Shown: positions 48,910 to 59,741 of the stretch, in pieces
Numbering within the stretch: the stretch's first letter is position 1
Layout: each line of letters starts with the position of its first letter
Assembly: GCF_024807655.1 (NCBI RefSeq)
Contig: NZ_JANUCR010000001.1
Span: 186,001-250,000 of the forward strand
Length of the DNA stretch: 64,000 nt
Source: Methanococcus voltae
GTDB taxonomy: Archaea; AGJL01; Methanococci; Methanococcales; Methanococcaceae
Direction of reading: 5' to 3'
The notes under the pieces: model-generated
What the model saw: the letters and a program-made list of their open reading frames with translations, nothing else
Database searches by the model: none
Told to the model about the DNA's origin: nothing
Translations under genes and position numbers: made by a program

Positions 48910-50157
48910 AATACCACTTCACTCCAACATTAAAATATCGTTAGCAACAAAATCGCAAATTAAAATAAACTCATTAAAATCAGAAAATCAGAAAACATTT
49001 TAAAAATTTAAACAATTATTGCTATTGCTATTTTACTATTTAGCAACTTCAAAAATGAAATGAAATAAAAACTAATAAACTGAAATTCACGGATATGTTT
49101 AATATCTCCACAATATAATAAACAAATCTCGCAATATATTGTCAATCCCCCGATTTAACAATTAAAATTCAATTTATTAGTTCTATTACACATTTAGTAT
49201 TGGCTAAATTAGAAAATACATTATAAATATAAATTATAAATTAAATTTTTATAACTTATTTTTATAACTTTATACTTATATAGTGTTTAAAAGTTTTTAA
49301 GTGTTTATAAGATTATCCTTTCTTAATAAACATATGCGGTTATTTACTAACTAGTTATAATTAATTATCGATTAGTATTTTTTTAATAATTAAACTTATT
49401 CCAACTCATTGTAAATTTAAATCACGATTAAATAACATATCAACAGTCTACGGATGATGACAATATGTACTATTTGTACTATTCAATATCTACAGTATTT
49501 AATCATTATAAATCTACTTTTCAAAATATATGATATATCCTTTATATACGTTATGATAAAACTAAAAAAATAAAAAAATAAAAAATCGGTTAAAATTTGG
49601 TTAATATAAGATTACTCGATGAAAAAAGCTTATTCATTTTTTTAAATAAATGTTGATAATTAAAACTTTAAAAAAAATAGTAATTATAAGATATATAATT
49701 ATTAAAAATGATTATATTGAGTAATAAATCATATATTCGTGAATTAAAGCGATTTTACAATTTAGAGTTGGATTAAATTTTAAAATCTGATTATTTCATT
49801 TTTTGTGGAGTTTGTATATTTGTTATAATAGTACTCTAATTAACTATATGGAGAATTCAATGTTGGAGTGATTAGTTAACATTTCCTACTTTTGTGCCAT
49901 ATACATAAGTTGTAATAATATATATTACTATTGAAATTTTCTCTTAAAATCTTGAAAAAATATTAAATTTTTTAAAAATAATATGCTTATTTTTTAATTA
50001 TGTCGCAATAATTATTAATAATATCTTAAAATTTTATGTTATAATAGAGCCCTATTTTTAGTGGATATCTAAAAATATAAAACTAAAAATAATATATGAA
50101 AATGAATTAAACTAACAAAATAGTAAATAAAATTGATTAAAATCTCATAAAATAAAA
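48910..50157. other. 1.25-kb gene desert between agcS and SRP RNA
   Basis: I find no coding region with a convincing ribosome binding site. Composition is extremely AT-rich. It contains a perfect 9-bp stem-loop with a third repeat copy (50053-50091), a near-dyad around 49838-49880 (TCTAATTAAC and GATTAGTTAAC) and an A/T block downstream of the SRP RNA (50141-50157). A small non-coding RNA cannot be excluded. Confidence 0.5.
50053..50091. repeat. Stem-loop plus direct copy of CTAAAAATA
   Basis: TATTTTTAG (50053-50061) and CTAAAAATA (50069-50077) are perfect inverted copies with a 7-nt loop; CTAAAAATA recurs at 50083-50091. Located about 70-100 bp past the 3' end of the SRP RNA. Confidence 0.6.
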
Positions 50158-50466
50158 AGTGGCATCCTTGGGGTGGACAAAAGCACCAAATTCCATTTTA
50201 CCTTAATCAATACTCAGCTCCGCTACCCTTTGAGCGTCGAAGTAAATTCTACCGTTGCTCCCTTCCGGACCTGGCGGGTTTCGAAATACAAAAAGGGTTT
50301 GACTCTTTCATAAGAAAGAGGGTCCCTTACCATCTTACCCCAAAGGACGAAACGTCTACATATTAATTAAGAATGAAATTTGGGAACTAATGCCGCCCCC
50401 AAGTTTTCGGCTTCCGCAAAGGCGATTTCGAATTACAGGAGACGCCTAACCTCCCAGCCTAGCCAA
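50158..50466 (-). ncRNA. ffs: Signal recognition particle 7S RNA
   Basis: About 309 nt. On the minus strand the 5' part reads GGCTAGGCTGGGAGGTTAGG, followed by CGTCTCCTGTAATTCG, the archaeal Alu-domain pattern. The SRP54-binding domain IV contains CCAGGTCCGGAAGGGAGCA (50256-50274), the nearly invariant GGAAGG-type hairpin. The 3' end CACCCCAAGGATGCC pairs with the 5' strand to close helix 1. GC content is far above the surroundings, standard for structured RNA in an AT-rich genome. T-rich TTTTTATTTTA follows as terminator. Ends are estimated to within about 5 nt. Confidence 0.96.
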
Positions 50467-50486
50467 TACTAAATAACTTCTTCTAT

Positions 50487-50495
50487 CTTATATAG
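50487..50495 (-). promoter_or_regulatory. TATA box for SRP RNA
   Basis: Minus strand CTATATAAG, 26 bp before the estimated 5' end near 50465, preceded by GTAAA. Spacing agrees with the RNA start deduced from the Alu domain. Confidence 0.7.
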
Positions 50496-51017
50496 TTTAC
50501 TATTTATTTAATATTTATAATAAAATTCGAATTGAGTATCTTTGAGGAAAATTTATTAAAAAAATAAGTTAAAACATATTAATTCGACAATTTAATAAGC
50601 TATTTAATAATCTAATTATTTTCAATAAGTAAAATTTATATAACTATTAAATCTTATTATTTATATAGCATTAATAATTATAAACATATACTCAAATTAA
50701 TATTAACAGAATACTAAAAATTTAAATACAACCCCCAAATTTAAAAATAAGTACAAAAAGGAAATAACCGATATATTAAATTTTAAATAACGACTAAATA
50801 ATGTATATAATATGTCATATGGGCATGGCATTAAAAAATACAAATAAATATATTCTAATATTGAATATAAGATATAATAAATAGAATAATTAAAAAAATA
50901 TGTGTATATATCAAATTACATATAAAAAATAATATATAATATGAAAATTTATAGATATTATCTATATTTTATTATAATCTATCGATTTTATTTGAGATTT
51001 GCCTTTGGAGGATTACT
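50496..51017. other. ftsZ upstream region
   Basis: About 520 bp without a gene. It holds a perfect 17-bp dyad at 50950-50966 and AT-rich sequence with TATA-like words. The GGAGG Shine-Dalgarno of ftsZ is at 51007-51011. Confidence 0.5.
50950..50966. promoter_or_regulatory. Perfect 17-bp dyad upstream of ftsZ
   Basis: TATAGATA, one T, then TATCTATA. It lies 52-68 bp before the ATG at 51018, overlapping the TTTATAGA TATA-like word at 50948-50955. It is in a position where a repressor could block initiation. Symmetry seen; role inferred. Confidence 0.45.
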
Positions 51018-52115
51018 ATGAGACTTGTTAAAGATGCACTTTCTAAAAACAATGAAGAATTATACCAGGCTCAAATGTCTAAAGATGATTTTGGGAACGC
51101 CAAAATTATCGTAGTGGGATGTGGTGGTGCAGGAAACAACACAATTTCAAGACTTACGGAAATAGGAATTGAAGGTGCTGAAACTATTGCATTAAATACG
51201 GATAAACAACATTTAGAACACATAAAAGCTGATAAAACCATATTAATAGGTTCTACATTAACAAGAGGTTTAGGTGCAGGAGGATACCCGGAAATAGGTA
51301 GGAAATCCGCAGAATTAGCCAAAAACGTTCTTGAAGATGTTTTGAAAAACGCAGATTTAGTATTTGTTTCTGCAGGTATGGGTGGAGGTACAGGTACAGG
51401 TTCAGCCCCAATTGTTGCAGAAGTAGCAAAAGAAAGCGGTGCTGTTGTAATCGGTGTTGTAACATATCCATTCAAAATTGAAAGAGCAAGACTTAAAAAA
51501 GCTGACGAAGGTCTTAAAAGATTAACAGAATGTTGTGATACCGTTATTGTAATAGACAACAACAGATTAGTTGACTTTGTTCCAAACTTACCTATGAACG
51601 AAGCTTTTAGAGTAGCTGATGAAATTATCGCTCAATCAGTTAAAGGTATTACAGAAACCATATCAACCAAAAGTATGATAAACATCGATTATGCTGACGT
51701 AAAAGCTGTTATGACAAACGGCGGTGTCGCAATGATTGGTGTAGGTGAAGTAGATAGTGATTCCAAAGGCGATAGGGTAGAAAAAGTAGTTAAAGATGCT
51801 TTACAGTGTCCATTATTAGACATTGATTACAAAGGAGCTACTGGAGCTATTATTCACATTACCGGAGGTCCTGATTTAACATTAGGTGAAGCAAACAGAA
51901 TTGGTGAAGGAATAACCAGTAGTATGGATGTAGAAGCTAATGTTATATGGGGTGCGAGATTAGATAGTACTATGGACGGAGCAATTAGAGTTATGGCAAT
52001 TATTACTGGTGTAAAATCACCTAACATATTAGGTGGCGGTAAATTACCACAGAGAATACTCCCTAAAAAACAGGTACAATCAAAAAGTTCATTAGGAATT
52101 GACTACATCGTATAA
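51018..52115 (+). CDS. ftsZ: Cell division protein FtsZ
   Basis: 365 residues. Tubulin-like GTPase forming the division ring. [10 protein letters not shown] near 35-44 binds nucleotide, [10 protein letters not shown] at 122-131 is the tubulin signature, and the T7 loop with [11 protein letters not shown] near 221-231 supplies the catalytic aspartates. C-terminal tail [13 protein letters not shown] after ~352 is the short archaeal type. ATG follows TTGGAGGATTACT. Archaea often carry two FtsZ; only one is seen here. Confidence 0.97.
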   Translation: MRLVKDALSKNNEELYQAQMSKDDFGNAKIIVVGCGGAGNNTISRLTEIGIEGAETIALNTDKQHLEHIKADKTILIGSTLTRGLGAGGYPEIGRKSAELAKNVLEDVLKNADLVFVSAGMGGGTGTGSAPIVAEVAKESGAVVIGVVTYPFKIERARLKKADEGLKRLTECCDTVIVIDNNRLVDFVPNLPMNEAFRVADEIIAQSVKGITETISTKSMINIDYADVKAVMTNGGVAMIGVGEVDSDSKGDRVEKVVKDALQCPLLDIDYKGATGAIIHITGGPDLTLGEANRIGEGITSSMDVEANVIWGARLDSTMDGAIRVMAIITGVKSPNILGGGKLPQRILPKKQVQSKSSLGIDYIV

Positions 52116-52473
52116 TGTATCATTATGTATCATTATTTGAACTTCTCATTTTCCTTTTTTAAATATCATAAAACTCTTTTTAAACATTTATTTTTTAAAT
52201 TTATCCGTGATTAATTTGTTAACTGAAAAGTAATTAAAAAAATAAATGGATATATCAAATAAATTAATAGCATATAATTAAAAAATAACAGTTTTATATT
52301 AGTAATGCCTAATAAATTAGTTAATAAGCTATTAAATAATATTATAAATTTTTAATATTAGAATTATTTGATAGAATAATTTATATTACAAGATAAAGTA
52401 TATAATATTAAATAAATTGGGTGTTTATATAATATTAAATTCAAATAAATATAATATATGTGACGTGAGTGCT
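52116..52473. other. Gap ftsZ / HTH regulator
   Basis: About 358 bp without a gene. CATTTTCCTTTTTT at 52146-52160 follows the ftsZ stop and suits termination. The rest is AT-rich; no repeat longer than a few bases was noticed. Confidence 0.45.
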
Positions 52474-52986
52474 ATGAAGGCATATGAAAGGCTTTTATTA
52501 AGTTTAGGTTCGGAAAAGTTTACCGATGAATTTAAAAAGATATTATTGGAATTGAATATTTCATTAAAAGAATTTTCAGACCATTCTGAAATACCTTACA
52601 GTACATTATACAAAGTTATGAATAAAAAAGATTTTAGAGTTTCCACGCTCCAAAAAATTATTAAAGTTATTAAAGAATTTGAAAAAGATGATGAATTAGG
52701 CGATAGAATAGCAATTATTGCAGCAAGGTCATCTCTTAACAAACTTACTCAAAAAACTATCGAATTTGACAATAAAACATATGCTATTAAAGAATATCCT
52801 TCAAATACACTTGAAGAATGTCTTATATCTGCAGTTAGTGCGGAACGTGATGGAGTAAAAGCGATTGTATGCGCCCCAATAGTCAGTGCGTGTGTTGAAA
52901 AGCTGGTACGTATACCCGTAGCTGTTGTTATTACAGAATCTACAGATTATTTAAAAGCAGTGGAAATTGCTGCTTCAAAGATATAA
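52474..52986 (+). CDS. HTH-domain protein with ligand-like C-terminal domain, probable transcriptional regulator
   Basis: 170 residues from the ATG at 52474 after ACGTGAGTGCT; the frame is open upstream but without such a site. Residues ~28-65 form an XRE-like helix-turn-helix (LKEFSDHSEIPYSTLYKVMN). The second half (residues ~80-170) has an alpha/beta pattern, AVSAERDGVKAIVCAPIVSA then VRIPVAVVI, resembling the PrpR-type sensory domain, which is my inference. Conserved in methanogens; target genes unknown. Downstream of ftsZ, but not obviously in its operon. Confidence 0.7.
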   Translation: MKAYERLLLSLGSEKFTDEFKKILLELNISLKEFSDHSEIPYSTLYKVMNKKDFRVSTLQKIIKVIKEFEKDDELGDRIAIIAARSSLNKLTQKTIEFDNKTYAIKEYPSNTLEECLISAVSAERDGVKAIVCAPIVSACVEKLVRIPVAVVITESTDYLKAVEIAASKI

Positions 52987-53030
52987 GAAATATAAAAATA
53001 ACATTTATAAAGACATATTATTTTATTTTT

Positions 53031-54089
53031 TTATATATTAAATTTTGAACCTTGAAACGATTTTCTACTTTTTAAATTATTTGAAACTTCATTTAATATT
53101 TTCAAACGTCCTAAATCCCACTCTGGAGATATTTTTATCTCATTTGGAACTTTATCTTTTGAAATTCTTTGAATTAATATCTGAGGAGATATATTTTCTA
53201 AAAAGTCTATTACTAAGCCCACATACTGTATTTTATCAAGCGATTTATATTCTGCATTCCAATACATTTCTTCGAGTTTTGTATTCTCGATAACTACGAG
53301 AGGATAGATTTTTAAAGCATCTATTTTTATTAAAGAAAGTAATTCTGCAGTTTCCCTCATTTCTTTTTTTGTTTCACCAGGTAATCCCAAAATAATATGA
53401 CCACAAACTTTAATACCTCGTTCTTTACAGTTTTTAATGGCATTTAAGGTATCCGTTGCATTGTGTTTCCTATTAAGCAAGTCTAATGTTTTATCCTGTA
53501 AAGATTGAACCCCTAAGTCAATCCAAATGTCATAACCTTGTTTTACATAAGTTTCCAAAATATCCAATTTTTCCACTTCTAAACAGTCGGGCCTTGTACC
53601 AATTGATAAACCTATTACTGTATTGTATGATAAAGCAAAATCCCATAACTTTTTTAAATTTTCTGGAGTATCATAGGTATTAGTTGCAGGATAAAAATAA
53701 ACGTAAAAGTTAGTAATACCTTTTCGACTATGTTCATTTAATTGAAATTCTATCTGCTCCTTTAGGCTGTATTTTCGGTTGCAATACTCTACAGAAATGG
53801 GTCGACCCATTTTAGGACAGTAAATACAGCCTTTATCATCTAAAGTACCATCTTTATTGGGGCAAGAGAAACCAGCATCCACAGGTATTTTAAATGTTTT
53901 TGGACTTTTAGACTTTGTATAAACTCCATATTGAGATATGGGAAAACCTTTTTTTCGTATAATGTTTATATCCCCCATTTTTGCAGTAAAATCTATATTT
54001 TTTGCCAGATTGGATGCCTTACATTTTAGTTCTTCATAACTTGCAAATTCCCTGCTTTTGTTATCCATGTTTTTTTCGTCTTTTTCCAT
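53031..54089 (-). CDS. Radical SAM protein, TIGR01212 / YhcC family
   Basis: 352 residues. Cluster motif C76, C88 and C91 (CPNKDGTLDDKGCIYC), the wide-spaced radical SAM signature of the YhcC/TIGR01212 group; then FYVYFYPATNTYDTPENLKK, GLSIGTRPDCL near 166-176 and DLGVQSLQDKTLDLLNRKHN near 191-210. GHIILGLPGETKKEMRETAEL is shared with Elp3-related enzymes. Substrate unknown. ATG follows TTTGGTGGATT. Divergent from pheS across 386 bp. Confidence 0.9.
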   Translation of the reverse strand: MEKDEKNMDNKSREFASYEELKCKASNLAKNIDFTAKMGDINIIRKKGFPISQYGVYTKSKSPKTFKIPVDAGFSCPNKDGTLDDKGCIYCPKMGRPISVEYCNRKYSLKEQIEFQLNEHSRKGITNFYVYFYPATNTYDTPENLKKLWDFALSYNTVIGLSIGTRPDCLEVEKLDILETYVKQGYDIWIDLGVQSLQDKTLDLLNRKHNATDTLNAIKNCKERGIKVCGHIILGLPGETKKEMRETAELLSLIKIDALKIYPLVVIENTKLEEMYWNAEYKSLDKIQYVGLVIDFLENISPQILIQRISKDKVPNEIKISPEWDLGRLKILNEVSNNLKSRKSFQGSKFNI

Positions 54090-54475
54090 AATCCACCAAA
54101 TTCATTAAATCATCAAATTCATTAGAAATGTAATATGTGTTATATTTTAAAATATTTTAAAAATAATAACAATTTAAGATATAATTCATAATCTACAAGT
54201 TATAATTTATAATTTATAATTTATATTCAATAAACCTATATTCAATAAATATATATAATTATATAATCACAACTAATAATTTTAATAGCCCCATTAATTA
54301 TTTAAATATGTTTTATTTCAACGAGTATAAAATCTTTTATAAATTATTAAATAGTATATTGCTATGATAATTATAATATTCAAAATACATGATTATTTAT
54401 ATTTTATATCAATATTGAATATAAATAGTGAATATCGTTAAAAATAAGTTATCAATTATAATTACAGGTGAAATT
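54090..54475. other. Divergent gap radical SAM / pheS
   Basis: 386 bp, AT-rich. Tandem TATAATT words near 54200-54224 and a repeated TATATTCAATAAA (54222-54249, imperfect). No gene seen. Confidence 0.45.
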
Positions 54476-56011
54476 ATGTTTATGGATATAGAGCTTCACA
54501 ATGATGAAAAAAGAATATTACAAATATTTCAAAAATTTGAAAAGAGTACACTTAATTTTGATGAAATTTCTCAAGAAATAGAAAAAGAAAAAATTATGAG
54601 AGCAAGTTTATGGCTTACAGGGCACAGTCTTGCAGAAGTACTCGAAGAGAGTAAAAAACTTGTAAAACTCAGTTCAGAAGGTTTAGAAGCAAATGAAAAA
54701 CAATTGCCCGAAAGAAGACTTTCAAAATATATATTAGACAATAATATTGAAAGTATTGGTATAAAAGACCTTTCTAAAGTTGAAAGTCTTGAAAAAGGCG
54801 AAATAAATCCATTATTAGGTAATTTAAAGAAAAAGAACTTAATAACAATTGATAAAGGAAATATTGTCTTTAAAAATTTAGATTACGAAGATGAAGAAGA
54901 AAATTTAATCTCAAAACTTGCAAATTTAGATGAAGGACTTGACATTTCTGAATTAAGCAAAGAAGATAAAAAAATAGTTGATTCTTTGAAAAAAAGAGGA
55001 TTAATTGAAGTAAAAGAAATCAAAAATAGGGAATTAAAATTAACATCGGAAGGTATTGAATATATTAAAAATCCTATTGAAATTAAAGAAGAAATCACTC
55101 AATTGACAAAAGAAGATATATTAAGCGGAAAATGGAAAGAATGTGATATAAGAGCTTATGATGCAACTATTCCTACTGAAAAAGTGTATCCTGCTAAACC
55201 GCACCCAATGGCTAAAATTATTGACGATGTTAAAGATATTCTTGTATCAATTGGATTCAAAGAAGTTAAAACTTCCGCTGTGCAAACTGAATTCTGGAAC
55301 TTTGATTCATTGTTTGAACCTCAAGACCACCCTGCAAGAGATATGCAAGATACATTCTTTTTAAAATATCCGAATAAAGGGGAAGTTAACGAAGAATTAC
55401 TTCAAAAGCTTAAATCAATACACGAATCTGGTATTGTAGGAGATGAGCAGATTTCTAAAGGTTGGGGCTATGTATTCAGTGAAGATGTATCTAAAAAAGT
55501 AGTATTAAGGACACATACAACCGTTTCGTCTATTAAATACTTAGCATCGTTGAGTGAAGAAGAAAAAGAAAAACCCCATAAGATATTCTGTATTGATAGG
55601 GTGTTTAGAAACGAAGCTATCGATTATAAGCACTTACCAGAATTCTATCAATGTGAAGGTATTGTAATGGACGACAATGTGAATTTTGACAACTTAGTTG
55701 GTTTATTGTCAGAATTCTTAAACAAATTAGGATTTGAAAAGGTAAGAATCAGACCCGCATACTTCCCATTTACAGAGCCGTCTCTTGAAGCAGAAGTTTA
55801 TGTCGAGGGCAAAGGTTGGATGGAATTGCTCGGTGCAGGTATATTCAGACCTGAAGTATTAGAGCCTTTCGGGATTAAAAAACCAGTTTTAGCTTGGGGT
55901 ATCGGTTTAAGTAGATTAGTTATGATGATATTAGAATTAAAAGATATTAGAGAACTCCATAAAAACGACTTAGATTGGATAAGAAATTCAAGAGTTAAAT
56001 CAGTTAAATAA
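54476..56011 (+). CDS. pheS: Phenylalanyl-tRNA synthetase alpha subunit
   Basis: 511 residues from the ATG at 54476 after ACAGGTGAAATT; a second ATG two codons on is less well spaced. Residues 1-~200 form winged-helix repeats that hold tRNA; class II catalytic core from ~230: [20 protein letters not shown], motif 2 [13 protein letters not shown] with the [19 protein letters not shown] stretch, and motif 3 [20 protein letters not shown] near 476-495. pheT is not within the window. Confidence 0.95.
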   Translation: MFMDIELHNDEKRILQIFQKFEKSTLNFDEISQEIEKEKIMRASLWLTGHSLAEVLEESKKLVKLSSEGLEANEKQLPERRLSKYILDNNIESIGIKDLSKVESLEKGEINPLLGNLKKKNLITIDKGNIVFKNLDYEDEEENLISKLANLDEGLDISELSKEDKKIVDSLKKRGLIEVKEIKNRELKLTSEGIEYIKNPIEIKEEITQLTKEDILSGKWKECDIRAYDATIPTEKVYPAKPHPMAKIIDDVKDILVSIGFKEVKTSAVQTEFWNFDSLFEPQDHPARDMQDTFFLKYPNKGEVNEELLQKLKSIHESGIVGDEQISKGWGYVFSEDVSKKVVLRTHTTVSSIKYLASLSEEEKEKPHKIFCIDRVFRNEAIDYKHLPEFYQCEGIVMDDNVNFDNLVGLLSEFLNKLGFEKVRIRPAYFPFTEPSLEAEVYVEGKGWMELLGAGIFRPEVLEPFGIKKPVLAWGIGLSRLVMMILELKDIRELHKNDLDWIRNSRVKSVK

Positions 56012-56158
56012 TACTAATAATAATACCAATAATAATAAAACATTATTAATAATAAAAATAATAAAAATAGCGCCTGTAAAAAAGAATAATACTTAATCTA
56101 TTTTTCTTTTAATTAATTATCTATTTTTCATTACAATATTTTAAATTATGGGGATATC

Positions 56159-56671
56159 GTGGAAAAGGTCAATAAAATAATTAAAAATTCATATATTCAT
56201 TCATTAGAAAATTGTAGAAATGGCGACCAAATTGAGGAAATTGAAGCCATTCAAAATGTCATCAAAAATTCTAAAAAAATTGTAGTTGCAACTTCCAATG
56301 GAAAGAAATTTAAAGTAGTAAAAAATATTATTTTGAAAGTTTTAGATAATCACTGTAATGACAATAATCAAAATAATGTTAACATTGAAATGTTAGATAT
56401 CTGCACAAATTCAGCAGATTTAACACGGATGCCTGCATTAACTAAAGGATTAATTGCAGTTGATATTACAGATGCAGATTTAATTATAGCTCGTGGTAGA
56501 TTAGGAATCGCAGGTTCTGGCTCTTTACTATTATTAATGGATGGCAAAGGACGAATTCTTACAGGTGCTATGTCTCCCTCATCAATAATCCATAAAGAAA
56601 GTATCGAACATAAAATGGAGTTTGAACTTTTACAAGCACTCAAAAAAATTGGGATAATGGTGGAACTATGA
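56159..56671 (+). CDS. hcgB: FeGP cofactor biosynthesis guanylyltransferase HcgB
   Basis: 170 residues from a GTG at 56159 after GGGGATATC. HcgB (DUF3236) joins GMP to the pyridinol precursor of the iron-guanylylpyridinol cofactor of [Fe]-hydrogenase Hmd. Typical are KIVVATSNGKKFKVVKNIIL near 40-59, LTRMPALTKGLIAVDIT and the glycine-rich GRLGIAGSGSLLLLMDGKGR near 116-135. Residues ~70-80 (NHCNDNNQNN) are an Asn-rich loop. Stop overlaps the hcgC start by 4 bp (ATGA). Confidence 0.88.
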   Translation: MEKVNKIIKNSYIHSLENCRNGDQIEEIEAIQNVIKNSKKIVVATSNGKKFKVVKNIILKVLDNHCNDNNQNNVNIEMLDICTNSADLTRMPALTKGLIAVDITDADLIIARGRLGIAGSGSLLLLMDGKGRILTGAMSPSSIIHKESIEHKMEFELLQALKKIGIMVEL

Positions 56672-57459
56672 AGTATGGTATTACTGAAAACGTTAAAACA
56701 ATCGAATCAAAAGTCAAAGTTAGAGATATTATAAAAAAGATTGCTGAAAAAAAGGCTAATGCAATAAAATATTATTTGGAAGGCGAAGAATTCGAACAAG
56801 CAATTATATTTGGTGCTTACTTATCGGGCAATTATATTGCAAATACATTAAAAGCAGATTGTGGAGAAGTAATATTAATTGATTCACAGCCTCATTTGGA
56901 AGATATAGTCACAGGAAATGGAATAAAATTTATGGATTTAAACACTTTTATGTTAAAACTTAGGAATAACAAAGATAAAGAAATAAATCCGGATTTAATC
57001 ATTGATGTCACAGGATTGGGTGGTGTAGACCCTAATATGTTAAAAGATTTTGACCCCAAAGTGTTAATAATCGAAGACCCAAAAAGTTCATTTGATAAAG
57101 AGCTAATGGAAGCAGATAATACACATAAAAGATTATGTGTGGGGCATAAAAAAGGTTCATTGAAGACTTTCCGTTCTTCAAAAATCTCAAAAACTTCCGG
57201 TACTATGACACTTACTGTTGATGTAATAATGGACAGTTGCATAGAAATTAAAGAATTAGATGGCGTATTATACTCAGTTCCAAACTTAGAGTATTTTGAA
57301 GGAATTGTATTCCACGAAAAAGACGTTAGAAAATTCTTAAGAGAAGTAAACACGCCTGCACTTACTGTAAGTTGTTTAGGTAATTTAGAAGCTGAAATCG
57401 ATGAAATAATCGATAAAAATATGCAAAAAGTATATTCATTTGTTAAATTAGTTAAATAA
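56668..57459 (+). CDS. hcgC: FeGP cofactor biosynthesis methyltransferase HcgC
   Basis: 263 residues. HcgC (DUF1188) transfers a methyl group from S-adenosylmethionine to C3 of the pyridinol. Rossmann-like GAYLSGNYIANTLKADCGEV near 50-69, IDVTGLGGVDPNMLKDFDPK near 112-131 and RLCVGHKKGSLKTFRSSK. Coupled to hcgB by a 4-bp overlap. Their presence implies that the organism makes Hmd. Confidence 0.88.
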   Translation: MKYGITENVKTIESKVKVRDIIKKIAEKKANAIKYYLEGEEFEQAIIFGAYLSGNYIANTLKADCGEVILIDSQPHLEDIVTGNGIKFMDLNTFMLKLRNNKDKEINPDLIIDVTGLGGVDPNMLKDFDPKVLIIEDPKSSFDKELMEADNTHKRLCVGHKKGSLKTFRSSKISKTSGTMTLTVDVIMDSCIEIKELDGVLYSVPNLEYFEGIVFHEKDVRKFLREVNTPALTVSCLGNLEAEIDEIIDKNMQKVYSFVKLVK

Positions 57460-57554
57460 TATACCTATATTTTATTTTTTTAAAATAATAAATTAATTCA
57501 AATATAAAAATAATTAAAAATAGTAATAATAAAATTGTAATAATAAAATTGTAA

Positions 57555-58184
57555 TTAAATTAATGGTAATGTTTTTCTAATATCTCGTTCTATTTTATCA
57601 ATTTCAGTACAGTATTCAGTAAGTATACTTTCTAAAATATCAGTTAAATCGCTTTCAGACACACCCATTTCTAATAAACCAATTGCTGAAACGTGTTCTG
57701 GCGTACCTTCTGATGTAATATTGATACCAAGATGAATTTTACCTGAGGTAATACCTTTACAAGCAATACATACAGATAATTTTTTACCATTGTAGTATAA
57801 GTCATCCCCTGTTTTTAATATTTTAATACCGGCTTTTAGTTCAATTACTTCTTTTACGATATTTACAAGCATTCTTTGCCTTAAATAAGTAGTTTTTAAA
57901 TCATTATTATCAAAATGTTCCACAATAAAGTTTATCGCTCGTTTGGAAGAAATTGGAACTTCATATTCTGCTTCTTCTTTAACATCTTTTAAATCTTTCA
58001 TATTTGCGATTTTAACTTCCATAGCTCCAATAAATCCTACAATACTATCTTTTTGGACGTCAAAAGCTTTAAAAGCCCATAATGGTTCTATTTCAACACC
58101 CGTATAATCCATTTTATCATTTAATTTTATTCCGCAGATACTATTAAAATCCAATTTATTATAATCAAATGAGTTAGATTCCAT
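57555..58184 (-). CDS. DUF366 family protein
   Basis: 209 residues from the ATG at 58184 after TTAGGTGAATTT; a longer reading to 58295 adds a Tyr/Phe-rich leader translation with no binding site. Archaeal COG2029 family, ligand-binding-like alpha/beta fold: MDYTGVEIEPLWAFKAFDVQ near 24-43, SKRAINFIVEHFDNNDLKTT and HLGINITSEGTPEHVSAIGL near 155-174. Function unknown. Convergent with hcgC. Confidence 0.82.
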   Translation of the reverse strand: MESNSFDYNKLDFNSICGIKLNDKMDYTGVEIEPLWAFKAFDVQKDSIVGFIGAMEVKIANMKDLKDVKEEAEYEVPISSKRAINFIVEHFDNNDLKTTYLRQRMLVNIVKEVIELKAGIKILKTGDDLYYNGKKLSVCIACKGITSGKIHLGINITSEGTPEHVSAIGLLEMGVSESDLTDILESILTEYCTEIDKIERDIRKTLPLI

Positions 58185-58403
58185 AAATTCACCTAAATTT
58201 TTTAAATAATATATAAATTTGAGATTGTGTAAATAACTAATTACATAACTATTAAAAAAATAATATAAAAAAGAATAGTATGGTACAGTAAACACGTCAT
58301 AAATTAATTTATAAACAAATTTAAAAAAAAGAAAAAATTTAATTGATTTTAATAATTATATATTTATGTACAATTAGATATAACTAAATATAATTAATTA
58401 TAT

Positions 58404-59741
58404 TTAGTTTAAAATTTTTACAGTGCTGTCATCTACATATTCAACTGTCATTGTAGATTCACCATTATATAATCCTTTTTTCATCGCAATAACGCAAGCT
58501 TTAGTACCGTATTTATCGGAACCTGCAAGAACTAAGATTTCACTGTTTTTATTGAATGGATTGGTTATCTTTTGAATAATACCTTTATTTTCCCCAGGAT
58601 TATCATTTGAAACTTGGAAAATTAATCCATCTTTAACTTTCTCTGTTGCTTGGTTAGCTACGGGACCGCCTACAAGAATTAAATCTGCACTTGACATCAA
58701 TAATTCATCTTGGTCAATTATATTAACTGAACCTTGGAAGTCTATGATAGTATCTTGCAATTTATTGTTTTTGTACAAGAATATTTGGTCATCCCACTCG
58801 TCATCTTCATTATTTTCAACTTTTACAGCAAATACGTTATTACCGAAACTTTTTGAACCTTCTTCAAGGTCTGCAATATAATCTGCATTTTTAATTACTT
58901 TGAAGAATACTTCACTTGTATTTGAACCAACGTCTGCAAGTTGTATATTATAATTCAAGAAATTGAAATTAGCAGGCAATTCATCTGCATTTCTCTGTTC
59001 TAATTCGATTGTTTTATCTTCTATATTAACCCTAATATCAGAATAACCTTCTAAATCTTCCCCTTTTTCAAATTCATATGATTTATATACATTGAAGAAA
59101 AATATTTTTGTTTTATCTGATTCTAACATATCATCATATTTTAAAGCGATATCTTCGCCATCTACTTTATGTACATCGTCTATGAATAATTTAAAGTTTT
59201 CAACTCTTTTACCATTTCTCAATACATCAATTAAAAGCTCCCCTTCTGTGTAAGCCAATAATTTAAATGTAATATCGCCCACGGTAAATGAATCTGATGC
59301 TGAGGTATCATTTATTAAATTACCTAAAACTATTTTATCACGGCCGGATTCTAAAACGGTATAACTACTACCCATAAATGAAACTTCGTCGCCTACTTCA
59401 TCGGAATCCAGGGTTTCACTATATTCTATATCTTTATAAATTACAGTTGTGCCTTCCCTACTAAATGAAACTTCGAGTTTTTCAGAGTTATCATTTAATT
59501 CGAATTCATCAATTGCAGGTACGAAATAGATTAAAGTTTCTAAAACTTTCAATTTGTTATCGTCAGTAACTGAAAGTTCTCTTTTTGAATAATAGCTATC
59601 TAAAAGCATATCCGCATATTCTGCATCTACTTTATCTTTATTAACTACGATAAGAGGGCTATTTAGCGAATAACCCATCGAAATTGGAGCCATTACCATT
59701 ATAGTCAATATTAAAATTGCTATATACTTTGGCAAATTCAT
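58404..59741 (-). CDS. S-layer-family secreted protein
   Basis: 445 residues. Signal peptide (residues ~1-24, YIAILILTIMVMAPISMGYS), then the N-terminal S-layer domain and the C-terminal domain with its hallmark ADLILVGGPVANQATEKVKD near 353-372. This resembles the methanococcal S-layer family but is shorter and lacks the repeats of the main surface-layer protein, so it may be a minor or paralogous component. One N-glycosylation sequon, SNTS, occurs near 272. ATG follows CGTGGTGATTTA. Confidence 0.8.
   Translation of the reverse strand: MNLPKYIAILILTIMVMAPISMGYSLNSPLIVVNKDKVDAEYADMLLDSYYSKRELSVTDDNKLKVLETLIYFVPAIDEFELNDNSEKLEVSFSREGTTVIYKDIEYSETLDSDEVGDEVSFMGSSYTVLESGRDKIVLGNLINDTSASDSFTVGDITFKLLAYTEGELLIDVLRNGKRVENFKLFIDDVHKVDGEDIALKYDDMLESDKTKIFFFNVYKSYEFEKGEDLEGYSDIRVNIEDKTIELEQRNADELPANFNFLNYNIQLADVGSNTSEVFFKVIKNADYIADLEEGSKSFGNNVFAVKVENNEDDEWDDQIFLYKNNKLQDTIIDFQGSVNIIDQDELLMSSADLILVGGPVANQATEKVKDGLIFQVSNDNPGENKGIIQKITNPFNKNSEILVLAGSDKYGTKACVIAMKKGLYNGESTMTVEYVDDSTVKILN

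Noticed and set aside
49454-49573. Small open frame beginning MMTICTICTIQYL in the gene desert
   Set aside because: No convincing Shine-Dalgarno, AT-driven composition, no recognised family.
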